From CAVRTJ01 sp964507185 (GTDB taxonomy: Bacteria; Acidobacteriota; UBA4820; DSQY01): a DNA stretch of 64,000 nucleotides. Below the pieces are notes generated by a model. That model saw only the letters and a list, made by a program, of their open reading frames with translations, was not told the origin of the DNA and ran no database searches. Shown piece after piece: positions 28,375-35,685 of this stretch. The translations under genes and the position numbers were made by a program. Within the stretch, counting starts at the first letter, position 1. The number at the start of each line of letters is the position of its first letter. Where the stretch lies: assembly GCA_964507185.1 (NCBI GenBank), contig CAZDOY010000013.1, forward strand, positions 11,547 to 75,546. Direction: 5' to 3'.

Positions 28375-29331
28375 TCAGACCGTGGGCAGGACGGTCCCCT
28401 CCGGAAGGGTAAACCCCCGAAGGAAGGCCACCGCGGACATGGGCCGCCGCCCCTCCCTCTGCAATTGCAATATTTCAAGCAGGCGCCCGTCCCCGCACCT
28501 CACGCCCAGCGATTCTGGTCCGACAACGACCGTACCGGGGCGTCCACCGGAGCGCGCCGTCTCCCCCAACCTCACCTCGATGACCTTTATCTTCCAACCG
28601 TCCAGGAGAAAAAAGGTCCCAGGCCAGGGACGAAATGCCCGGACCTGCCTTTCGAGACTCGCGGCCGGCCGGCCAAAATCCAGCCGCCCATCGCCGGCGT
28701 TCAGCCTGGGTGCGTGCGTGGCCAGGGCATCATCCTGCGGAGCGTCCTCGAGAATGTCGGCCTGAAGCCCTCTGAGCGCGGCGACGATGAGATCGCCCCC
28801 CAGGCCGGCAAGCATGGGCGTCAGGCTTTCCGTCGTCGCGCCCGCCGGCATGGGGACGGCGCGCTGCAGCAGCATCGGGCCCGTGTCCAGACCTTCTTCC
28901 ATTCTCATTATGGTCACGCCGGTCTCGGCATCGCCCGACCAGATGGCATGGGCGATGGGAGAAGCACCCCTGTGCCTGGGAAGAAGGGAGGCGTGCACGT
29001 TGATACAGCCCATTGGAGGAATGCTCAGCACGTCTACTGGGAGGATCTTGCCGTACGCCGCCACGGCGATCACGTCGGGCCTCAGGTCGCGCAAGGTTCC
29101 GACGACAGCCGCATCCTTGAGCGTCCGCGGCTGGTGAACCGGGATGCCGGCGGATCGAGCCAGCACCTTGACGGCGGGTTCCGTGAGGATCCTCTTGCGC
29201 CCCACGGGCTTGTCGGGTTGCGTGAACGCGGCCACAACGTTCGCTTTCGCTTCCAGGAGCGCCCCGAGACTCGCCGCGGCGAATTCGGGCGTCCCCATGA
29301 AGACTATCCTTCCGGGTAGGGGTTGTCCCAT
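28375..29331 (-). CDS. fmt: Methionyl-tRNA formyltransferase
   Basis: 318 residues. Adds formyl from 10-formyl-tetrahydrofolate to initiator Met-tRNA. N-terminal 'RIVFMGTPEFAAASL', folate/catalytic segment 'CINVHASLLPRHRGASPI' (Asn and His), and 'MEEGLDTGPML' with the catalytic Asp. The C-terminal OB-like domain follows ('FRPWPGTFFLLDGWKIKVIE'). It overlaps the end of def by 28 nt, so the formylation and deformylation enzymes are co-made. Confidence 0.96.
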   Translation of the reverse strand: MGQPLPGRIVFMGTPEFAAASLGALLEAKANVVAAFTQPDKPVGRKRILTEPAVKVLARSAGIPVHQPRTLKDAAVVGTLRDLRPDVIAVAAYGKILPVDVLSIPPMGCINVHASLLPRHRGASPIAHAIWSGDAETGVTIMRMEEGLDTGPMLLQRAVPMPAGATTESLTPMLAGLGGDLIVAALRGLQADILEDAPQDDALATHAPRLNAGDGRLDFGRPAASLERQVRAFRPWPGTFFLLDGWKIKVIEVRLGETARSGGRPGTVVVGPESLGVRCGDGRLLEILQLQREGRRPMSAVAFLRGFTLPEGTVLPTV

Positions 29332-29840
29332 TCCCCCTCCCGGATCATCTTCTTGATCTTGCGTTTCACGATCTCCCGCTTGACCGTCGAGAGGTGGTCT
29401 ATGAACAGAACCCCGTCCAGGTGGTCGATCTCGTGGCAGATGGCGTGAGAGAGGTACGCCTCGCCTTCGAGTTCGAAGGGCTTGCCTTCCCTGTCCAGTG
29501 CCCGGACTTTGACCTTGCCGGGCCGCCGGACCTTGTCGAAAACCTGGGGGAGAGACAGGCAGCCTTCTTCGCGAACGGACTCCCCTTCCGATTCCAGGAT
29601 CTCAGGGTTTATGAAGAAGACCGGCTTCTCCTCCCCCCCTTCTTCCACGGCGAGGTCCACCACCATGACCCTGAGCGGAACCCCCACCTGGTTGGCCGCG
29701 AGTCCCGCTCCAGCCGCGTGGCGCATGGTTTCGAGCATGTCGTCCATCAGCTGATTGATCTCCGGGGTAATTTCCTCGACGGCCGCGGCCTTCTCCCGCA
29801 AAACAGGCGATCCGTAGAGTTCAACCTTCCTTATAGCCAT
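29304..29840 (-). CDS. def: Peptide deformylase
   Basis: 178 residues. Removes the N-formyl group from new proteins. All three signature motifs are present: 'GAGLAANQVG', 'EEGCLSLPQ' (Cys metal ligand) and 'HEIDHLDGVLF' (HExxH). The C-terminal 'KRKIKKMIREGEWDNPYPEG' is the usual charged helix. The gene overlaps fmt by 28 nt and the upstream cyclic-nucleotide-binding gene by 20 nt. Confidence 0.96.
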   Translation of the reverse strand: MAIRKVELYGSPVLREKAAAVEEITPEINQLMDDMLETMRHAAGAGLAANQVGVPLRVMVVDLAVEEGGEEKPVFFINPEILESEGESVREEGCLSLPQVFDKVRRPGKVKVRALDREGKPFELEGEAYLSHAICHEIDHLDGVLFIDHLSTVKREIVKRKIKKMIREGEWDNPYPEG

Positions 29841-30717
29841 CCTGCCTCTTTCCGTTTTCCTTCAACAACGCCAGCGTTCCTTCGAGCCTCTCGCTAAGTA
29901 TGTTCTCGAGGCGGGCGGCCCACCCTTCGCCCAGCGACGCCGCCGCCTCCGTTTTGTCCAGGGCCAGTTCCAGTACCGACGATGGTTCGAGGGCCTTCAC
30001 CGTGGCCGTACGAGAGACTCCTCTCAGCAGGGCAACCTCACCGATGACCTCTCCCGGGGCGAGCCTGGCCAGAATCCGCTCCTCGCGCCCGAGAAAACTC
30101 CTGACTTCAAGAAGCCCCGTTTCCACTATAAACAGCGAAGTACCCGCATCACCTTCCCTGAGAAGTACCTCGCCCGTCTCAAGCCGGCGGGCCCGGACCT
30201 GGGAAAGTAATGCATGGAGACCGCCTTCGTCAAGCGCGGGAAATACGGAATGAAGAAACGCCCCCGTCTCACTGGCATTACGAATCCTCATTCCATCTTC
30301 TGATTCTCCCGCCCCTGGCCAGGCCGGCGCGACGACACCCGCCGCGGTATCTGCGTCCAGATCGAACGAGAACGCCTCAGCCGGTCTTTCCGCGCTACCC
30401 CCGACGTTCTCTACGTCCTCCAGGCGGTCCCGCATGGCTTGGTCGTCCGGGCGTACGCCGAGGGCTTTTCTCAAGAACGCCACACCTGCGGTGCGGTCTC
30501 CTCCCGCGAACCGTGAATCGGCCTCGTCGACGTAAATCGCTGACGCCCTGTCCGCCTCGCCCATGCCCTCGTACGCTTCCGCGAGGCGCAGCTTTGCGTT
30601 GAGGTCACTTGGATTGCGCCTGATTTTCATCTCGTACGCCTTCGCCGCCTGTCTGAATTCCCCGCGTCGGAGCAGATCCGAGGCATCCGGAGGCCCGCTT
30701 TTCGAAAACAACGACAT
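29821..30717 (-). CDS. TPR and cyclic-nucleotide-binding domain protein
   Basis: 298 residues. Residues ~14-100 are tetratricopeptide-like helices ('EFRQAAKAYEMKIRRNPSDL', 'GVAFLRKALGVRPDD'). Residues ~155-275 form a cNMP-binding (CAP effector-type) domain: 'LETGEVLLREGDAGTSLFIV', 'LAPGEVIGEVALLRGVSRTA'. The phosphate-binding 'GE.ALL...SRTAT' cassette is intact, so nucleotide binding is plausible. There is no DNA-binding helix-turn-helix, so it is not a CRP regulator. It heads the def-fmt-rsmB operon with its own promoter; why a cNMP sensor is joined to translation genes is unknown. Confidence 0.85.
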   Translation of the reverse strand: MSLFSKSGPPDASDLLRRGEFRQAAKAYEMKIRRNPSDLNAKLRLAEAYEGMGEADRASAIYVDEADSRFAGGDRTAGVAFLRKALGVRPDDQAMRDRLEDVENVGGSAERPAEAFSFDLDADTAAGVVAPAWPGAGESEDGMRIRNASETGAFLHSVFPALDEGGLHALLSQVRARRLETGEVLLREGDAGTSLFIVETGLLEVRSFLGREERILARLAPGEVIGEVALLRGVSRTATVKALEPSSVLELALDKTEAAASLGEGWAARLENILSERLEGTLALLKENGKRQDGYKEG

Positions 30718-30736
30718 CCCGTCTCTCCCTCTGCTG

Positions 30737-30765
30737 ATAATAGCCTAGCGAGCGCGGCACGACAA
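30737..30765 (-). promoter_or_regulatory. Promoter of the TPR/cNMP-def-fmt-rsmB operon
   Basis: Minus strand: TTGTCG (30765-30760), 17 bp spacer, TATTAT (30742-30737). Gives a ~12 nt leader plus the ribosome site GAGGGAGAG before the start codon at 30717. Confidence 0.65.
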
Positions 30766-31051
30766 GGCTGAACCGAGGCTGCATGGGACTCCCGGACAGG
30801 CCGCGGTGCCCACCGCGTCCGGGAAGGCATCTTGCACGCCTCTTCTACTGGACAAACATCCTGTCAGCGGTAATAATCCTGTCGTAGGCGGAAGATCCGG
30901 CCCGCAATTGAGGACATGGGGACGTCGTTCGCGAGGGAACCATGCTCCAGGCGCCCTGAACAGGCTCCAGAGTCAATTCGGCATGCGGTCGGTCAAATGA
31001 TATGCCTTTTTTGCTTCTGGCGATTCTAGAGGATTCCGGGTGTGTGGGTGA
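30766..31051. other. Divergent intergenic region before speB
   Basis: No coding region is supported. It should hold the speB promoter; ATGATATGCC and a following T run near 30995-31015 are possible parts, but I see no convincing pair of boxes. Confidence 0.45.
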
Positions 31052-32011
31052 ATGGCGGACTTCGATGTGTCCCAGGTTCATTGGCTTCGTAGTGCCGCTG
31101 AAAAAGAAGAGGATTCGATCATGCCTGAATTCTATCCGAACAACTTCGGCGGACTGCCTGCGGAGTTGTCTTCGCTCGATACATCCCGATTCGTCGTCCT
31201 GTCCCTGCCTTACGAGGTGACGACCTCCTACGCGAAGGGCACGAAGTTCGGGCCTCGGGCCATCATTGAGGCGTCCCGCAACATGGAGCTCTACGACGAG
31301 GAGGTGGGGTTCGAGCCATCGGACGCCGGTATCCACACGACCGATGACCTCCTTTTCCACAACACCGCGCCCGAAGCCATGGTCGAGACCGTAAAAGAAG
31401 CCGTCCTCCACTATCTGCGACTCGGCAAGTTCGTCATGAGCCTGGGAGGAGAGCACGGCCTCTCGTACCCCGCATTTCTCGCACACGAGGAAGTCCATGG
31501 CCACATCGGGATAGTGCAGATAGACGCTCACGGGGACTTGCGCGACTCCTACGAAGGATCGCCCTTCAATCACGCATGCGTCATGCGGCGAATCGTCGCC
31601 CACAGCGCGGGAACGGCCCAGATAGGCATTCGGAGCATCTCGGCCGAGGAGGCCGTCTTCCTCAAGGAAGAGGGCACCTGGCCGGTCTTATGGGCAAGGG
31701 AGTGCCAGAAAGACGACAAGTGGATGAGCCGTGCACTGGACGCACTGCCGGACAAGATCTATCTCACCATAGACGTGGACGGGTTCGACCCGTCGCTGAT
31801 CCCGTGCACCGGGACTCCGGAACCGGGCGGTCTGGCGTGGTATCCCGTCCTCGAGTTTCTGAGGCGCCTCTGCGCCGCAAAAACCGTAGTTGGTGCCGAC
31901 GTCATGGAGCTCGCCCCCGATCGAACGCACTTCTCAGCGGATTTCATGGCCGCAAAACTCGTTTACAAGATCTTCGCCTACGTGCAGGCATCAGCGAGAC
32001 ATGGCCGCTGA
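31052..32011 (+). CDS. speB: Agmatinase
   Basis: 319 residues of the ureohydrolase family, probably hydrolysing agmatine to putrescine and urea. Two-manganese site: 'LGGEHGLSYP' (His), 'IVQIDAHGDLRDSYEGSPFN' (Asp, His, Asp), and 'LTIDVDGFDPSLIP' (two Asp). 'TPEPGGLAWYPVLEFLRRL' is also standard. Agmatinase and arginase are close; the bacterial short type with 'YEGSPFNHACVMRR' favours agmatinase. No arginine decarboxylase gene is in the window. Its last 11 nt overlap the glycosyltransferase gene. Confidence 0.9.
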   Translation: MADFDVSQVHWLRSAAEKEEDSIMPEFYPNNFGGLPAELSSLDTSRFVVLSLPYEVTTSYAKGTKFGPRAIIEASRNMELYDEEVGFEPSDAGIHTTDDLLFHNTAPEAMVETVKEAVLHYLRLGKFVMSLGGEHGLSYPAFLAHEEVHGHIGIVQIDAHGDLRDSYEGSPFNHACVMRRIVAHSAGTAQIGIRSISAEEAVFLKEEGTWPVLWARECQKDDKWMSRALDALPDKIYLTIDVDGFDPSLIPCTGTPEPGGLAWYPVLEFLRRLCAAKTVVGADVMELAPDRTHFSADFMAAKLVYKIFAYVQASARHGR

Positions 32012-32735
32012 AGATATAGCGCCTCGCTACTCCTTGATCGTTCCGGTCTACAACGAGGCAGACAGCCTCAAGTCTCTTCTTGCGGAGATCCGCAACACCA
32101 TGGACTCCCTTGGGGACCCCTACGAGGTCCTCTTCGTCGACGACGGCAGCACGGATTGTTCACTCCCCGTGATGAAGTCCCTGCTGCGGGACTATCCGGT
32201 TGTCCGCATCCTGGTCTTCGAAAAACACGCCGGGCAGAGCGCGGCGCTTGCCGCCGGCTTCGAAGCCGCCCGGGGGCGCGTCTTTCTGACCCTGGACGCG
32301 GATCTGCAGAACGATCCAAGGGACATACCCCGCCTCCTCTCCGCGCTGAAAGGGTACGACGTGGCTGTAGGGTGGCGCCATGAGCGGCGGGACAACCTGG
32401 TCAAGCGGATCACCTCCAAGGTAGGGAACGCGGTCAGAAACCGTCTCACCCACGAGCAGATAGCCGACACCGGATGCTCATTGAAAGCCTTCCGCAGGGA
32501 AACCTGCAGGTCCATCCCGTTTTTCGACGGGATGCACAGGTTCATGCCCACCCTCTGCCGGATGCGCGGCTTCACCGTCACCCAGGTCAAGGTCAACCAC
32601 AGGCCAAGGGTCCACGGAAAGTCCAAGTACGGTGTCGTAGACAGGTTACTGGTAACGATTCCGGACCTCATGGCCGTTCGCTGGATGCAGAAGCGGGCGC
32701 TGCATTATAGGGCCCACGAGGAAAGCGGGCAATAA
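32001..32735 (+). CDS. Family 2 glycosyltransferase (DPM1/DPMS-like)
   Basis: 244 residues from the ATG at 32001. GT-A fold: 'YSLIVPVYNEADSLKSLLAE' start, nucleotide site 'VLFVDDGSTDCS', donor Asp in 'LTLDADLQNDP', and the QxxRW-like region replaced by 'FRRETCRSIPFFDGMHRFMP', typical of dolichyl- or undecaprenyl-phosphate sugar transferases. 'VNHRPRVHGKSKYG' near the end is a hallmark of this subgroup. No transmembrane segments, so it should act at the cytoplasmic face. The sugar and acceptor are unknown. Coupled by an 11 nt overlap to speB, with no obvious metabolic link. Confidence 0.9.
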   Translation: MAAEDIAPRYSLIVPVYNEADSLKSLLAEIRNTMDSLGDPYEVLFVDDGSTDCSLPVMKSLLRDYPVVRILVFEKHAGQSAALAAGFEAARGRVFLTLDADLQNDPRDIPRLLSALKGYDVAVGWRHERRDNLVKRITSKVGNAVRNRLTHEQIADTGCSLKAFRRETCRSIPFFDGMHRFMPTLCRMRGFTVTQVKVNHRPRVHGKSKYGVVDRLLVTIPDLMAVRWMQKRALHYRAHEESGQ

Positions 32736-32992
32736 GCCTGTTCACCTGGCCGCCGCTCTTGCTGTTGCTCGGATTCGCGGCGATGATGGTTGGCATTCCG
32801 TTTACTTCTCGAAGGGCGGGCGCATCTGCTCCTGGCCAGGAAGGACGCCTGGCAGATTCGGCCTGCCGCGCGCATCACCCGGTTGGGCGAGATCAGCATA
32901 GGCGATGACGTCTATCTCCTGCTTGGGCCGGCCACGGAAGAGCCGCCCGGAGGGCCGGGAACTTTCGCGGAGCCGGAAGGCTGGCAGGTTGG
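32736..32992 (+). pseudogene. Possible frameshifted small membrane protein; otherwise unassigned spacer
   Basis: The plus strand reads a hydrophobic stretch from 32732 ('SLFTWPPLLLLLGFAAMMVG') in one frame. From about 32790 the next frame reads 'FRLLLEGRAHLLLARKDAWQ' then 'RLGEISIGDDVYLLLGPATE', which looks protein-like and stays open to 33020. A single-base frameshift near 32790 would join them into a ~95-residue one-TM protein. No start codon with a ribosome site is visible. It may equally be meaningless sequence between convergent genes. Confidence 0.2.
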
Positions 32993-33367
32993 TCAGACGT
33001 CGGTGGGACTCGGGAGATAGCGCTTCACCGTGTCCAGCAGGTCGCCCAGTGAAAAAGGTTTGACGAGATAGGCCATGGCTCCCGCGTCGAGGGCGGCCTT
33101 TCTGTCCTCCGTGCGTCCCTTGGCGGACAGAACAACCACCGGCGGAGACTTCTCCGAACGCCCGCCCAGCATCCGCAGCACCCCGAGCCCCCCGAGCCCC
33201 GGCATGCGGAGGTCCAGGAGGACCAGGTCCGGAGCATCTCCCCCAATGGCCTGCAGTACCTGCCTGCCGTTGGAAACGGTGGTCACGGAGTGGCCCTCGG
33301 CGGTAAGAATAAACTCCACCATTTCCAGGATGTCCGGATTGTCGTCGCACACCAGGATATAGGCCAT
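32993..33367 (-). CDS. Single-domain response regulator
   Basis: 124 residues from the ATG at 33367. Complete receiver: acidic pair in 'LVCDDNPDILEM', phospho-acceptor Asp in 'LVLLDLRMPGLGG', Ser in 'VVVLSAKG', and Lys in 'YLVKPFSLGDLL'. There is no output domain, so it works as a phosphate shuttle or by protein contact. It lies 32 nt after the exonuclease gene, in the same direction. Its kinase is unknown; candidates are at 55579-60043. Confidence 0.9.
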   Translation of the reverse strand: MAYILVCDDNPDILEMVEFILTAEGHSVTTVSNGRQVLQAIGGDAPDLVLLDLRMPGLGGLGVLRMLGGRSEKSPPVVVLSAKGRTEDRKAALDAGAMAYLVKPFSLGDLLDTVKRYLPSPTDV

Positions 33368-33399
33368 CGGGGCGATTCTACGACTCGACACCCGCAGGG

Positions 33400-34215
33400 T
33401 CAAGCGCGCGCACGCGCCGGAGAGCCGTTGTCCAGAAAGCTCCTGAGGTCCCCCAGCGTCGCTAGGGGGGTGTGCTCGGCAGCCATGTCCAGGAGTCTGA
33501 ACAGGACCTTTCCCGTCACCCTGGCATCGTCGAGGGCCCGGTGCCTGGCCTGAAAAGACAGGCCGAACCGATCCGCAAGCGCGTCCAGCCCCTTGCTCTC
33601 ATCCTTAGGCAGCAGGCGCCTTGCGAGCTTGAGGGTACACAAGCCCCCCGCGCCGACGCGCGGATCGCCCCCTGCATGTTGCACCTCGTTTCTCAGGATG
33701 CGGCGGTCGAAGGGCAGATTGTGCGCGACGAGGAGCCGTCCATCGAGAATATCCGCGACATCGGGCCATACATCTTCGAAGCAGGGCATCCCCCTGAGTT
33801 GCCGGGGTTTGATCCCCGTTAGGCGGACGACGAAGGGAGAAACGGCGGTTCCCGGGTTCAGAAGCGTTTCGAAGGTCCGTACTTCCTTCCCGCGAGTGAA
33901 ACAGGCGATCCCCAATTCGATCGCGCGTTCTCCTGGCGCAAACCCGTTGGTTTCAAAATCGAGGACCGCGAATTCGAGAGAATCCAGGCTGCATTCTCCC
34001 GAGAAGGTCTTCGGCGGAATGGCGAAGACCCTGCCATCCTGAACACGGAAGCGAGGGTCCCTCTCGAGGAGCGCAGCCAGGACCCTAACGCTGAGCCTTC
34101 CCCGGGAATGGAATAGCGACTCCGCGAGGGGCTCGAGACCTCCCGATTCACCGTCTCTCGTCAACTTCGCGTAGAGCCGGTCGAGCATGGCTGTCTGGGA
34201 GTATCGAGCGCTCAT
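33400..34215 (-). CDS. DnaQ-like 3'-5' exonuclease
   Basis: 271 residues. An N-terminal ~80-residue extension precedes a DEDDh exonuclease domain: 'FAVLDFETNGFAPGE' (Asp, Glu), 'LLVAHNLPFDRRIL' (second Asp), and 'RHRALDDARVTGKV' (His and last Asp). Such proteins are related to DNA polymerase III epsilon but often act in repair or RNA processing. The N-terminal part ('LFHSRGRLSVRVLAALLERD') resembles a small winged-helix-like segment, uncertain. Its ATG overlaps the stop of the acyltransferase gene as ATGA. Confidence 0.88.
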   Translation of the reverse strand: MSARYSQTAMLDRLYAKLTRDGESGGLEPLAESLFHSRGRLSVRVLAALLERDPRFRVQDGRVFAIPPKTFSGECSLDSLEFAVLDFETNGFAPGERAIELGIACFTRGKEVRTFETLLNPGTAVSPFVVRLTGIKPRQLRGMPCFEDVWPDVADILDGRLLVAHNLPFDRRILRNEVQHAGGDPRVGAGGLCTLKLARRLLPKDESKGLDALADRFGLSFQARHRALDDARVTGKVLFRLLDMAAEHTPLATLGDLRSFLDNGSPARARA

Positions 34216-35156
34216 TCACGTCCTTCCCACAGGAGCGACGCGGGCCGAATGTCCATGTTCCTCTTCGTCCATCGGGCCATTCGCCCGAGTTCGCCGCCGG
34301 GCGATAGGTCGAGAACCCAGTCGAGGTCGAGTTCGTCGAGCGTCTTCACCACGGCGACCCAGTCCGTGGGAGAAGCGAGGGAAGTCAGCATTTCGCGCTT
34401 CAGGGCTCGGCCACTCCTTACCAGGGCGCCGTCAACGGGAGAAATCAACTCGTAGGACGGCGTCGCCGCGGGGATCGTCGACCACCACCCATCGACTTCC
34501 CGCCTCGCCCGGTCCATGTACGGAGTGTGAAGGGGAATGTCCAGCGGCGCCTCCTGAACCGAGAGAGCAACCGCTTCCAGGCGTTCCGCGGCATCGGCCA
34601 CCACGCGTTTCGGTCCCGTGAACACGATCTGCCTGGAATTATTGACGTTCGATACGAATAACCCGTCCAGCCCCCAGCCCATGAACGCATCTTCGAGCTC
34701 ATCCTTTGAAAGTCCCGTAGAGACCGCCACGCCGAAGTTCCCCTCGGGGAAATCGCGGGCGTTGAAGGCGTTCACCCGGCTCAACCAGCCCAGAGCAGTC
34801 TGAACCGTGATGGAGTGAGCAAAAACGGCGGCCGCATAGAAACCCAGCGAGTATCCGCACACGACTGCGGGAGGTCCCAGGTCCTCCTTCGCGACCTCGG
34901 CACAGAGACAGCCGTAGAGCACCATGAGCGACGGTGCGGTGAATCGCTGAGAAATCTCCTCTTTCGCGGCCGTTGTGACCCAGCGTTCGAACCGGCCTTC
35001 CGTCATGACGTTGAAGCCGCCCGCAATCCGCTTGAAGACGGGATGGCCGGCCAGGGGCAGGGCCATGCCCTCCCGTTCGAAAAGCTGTCCCGGCATCATG
35101 ATGCCGTAGCGGTGCTCTCCAACCAAATTGACTCCCTCCGGGAACCATATTACCAT
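34212..35156 (-). CDS. FabD-like acyltransferase domain protein
   Basis: 314 residues from the ATG at 35156. Acyltransferase fold: 'WFPEGVNLVGEHRYGIMMPG' in place of the FabD 'FPGQ' start, nucleophile Ser in 'VVCGYSLGFYAAAVF' (FabD has GHSLG), His in 'LDIPLHTPYMDRA', and C-terminal 'VLDLSPGGELGRM' matching the FabD 'VEVGPG' segment. The loss of the FabD Gln and Arg positions means the acyl group may not be malonyl. Free-standing acyltransferases of this type often serve polyketide or special lipid systems, but no synthase is nearby. Coupled to the exonuclease gene; divergent from the cNMP gene with only 22 nt between start codons. Confidence 0.8.
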   Translation of the reverse strand: MVIWFPEGVNLVGEHRYGIMMPGQLFEREGMALPLAGHPVFKRIAGGFNVMTEGRFERWVTTAAKEEISQRFTAPSLMVLYGCLCAEVAKEDLGPPAVVCGYSLGFYAAAVFAHSITVQTALGWLSRVNAFNARDFPEGNFGVAVSTGLSKDELEDAFMGWGLDGLFVSNVNNSRQIVFTGPKRVVADAAERLEAVALSVQEAPLDIPLHTPYMDRARREVDGWWSTIPAATPSYELISPVDGALVRSGRALKREMLTSLASPTDWVAVVKTLDELDLDWVLDLSPGGELGRMARWTKRNMDIRPASLLWEGRE

Positions 35157-35178
35157 TTTCCCCTGGAGGCGCGGCACG

Positions 35179-35685
35179 ATGAAATATAGAAAAGAACTCG
35201 CGGGACTTCCTTTGCTGGACGGTTTAACGCAGGAGGAGTTCGACCTCGTCGCCGCCCGCTTTTCGGAAGAACAGTTCCCTGCCGGCACTTCCATCGTGGA
35301 ACAGGGCTACGGCGGGTTCAAACTCTTCGTGCTCATGGAGGGGAGGATTCGCGTTTACAGGACCCTAAACGGTTCCAAGGTGCTGATCACGACCATGGAG
35401 AAGCCCGAGACCTTCGGGGAACTGAGCATCATCGACGGCGCCCCCACGTCGGCCACCGTCGAAGCGGAATCCGATACCATCGCGCTGACCCTGAACAGGG
35501 ACGACTTCTATGAAATACTTGAAAGCTCGACCGTGCTGGAGGCCAAAATATGGAAAAACCTCCTCCTCACGCTATGCAGCAGACTCAGATCCACGACCGA
35601 CCAGGTCCAGGACTATTTTGCGATCAACAAGGCCCTTTGTGAAAATGAGAGCTTCCGAAGTTTCTATAAGCTTTTCTATTCCTGA
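35179..35685 (+). CDS. Cyclic-nucleotide-binding domain protein
   Basis: 168 residues from the ATG at 35179, with GGAGG at suitable distance. Residues ~12-130 are a cNMP-binding domain: 'FPAGTSIVEQGYGGFKLFVL', 'TFGELSIIDGAPTSATVEAE'. In the phosphate cassette the usual Arg is Thr ('APTSATV'), so binding of cAMP/cGMP may be lost or altered. No DNA-binding domain; the last ~40 residues are helical. Its stop overlaps the penicillin-binding protein start by one base (TGATG), so the pair is coupled. It could sense a signal for cell-wall synthesis; inference only. Confidence 0.85.
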   Translation: MKYRKELAGLPLLDGLTQEEFDLVAARFSEEQFPAGTSIVEQGYGGFKLFVLMEGRIRVYRTLNGSKVLITTMEKPETFGELSIIDGAPTSATVEAESDTIALTLNRDDFYEILESSTVLEAKIWKNLLLTLCSRLRSTTDQVQDYFAINKALCENESFRSFYKLFYS

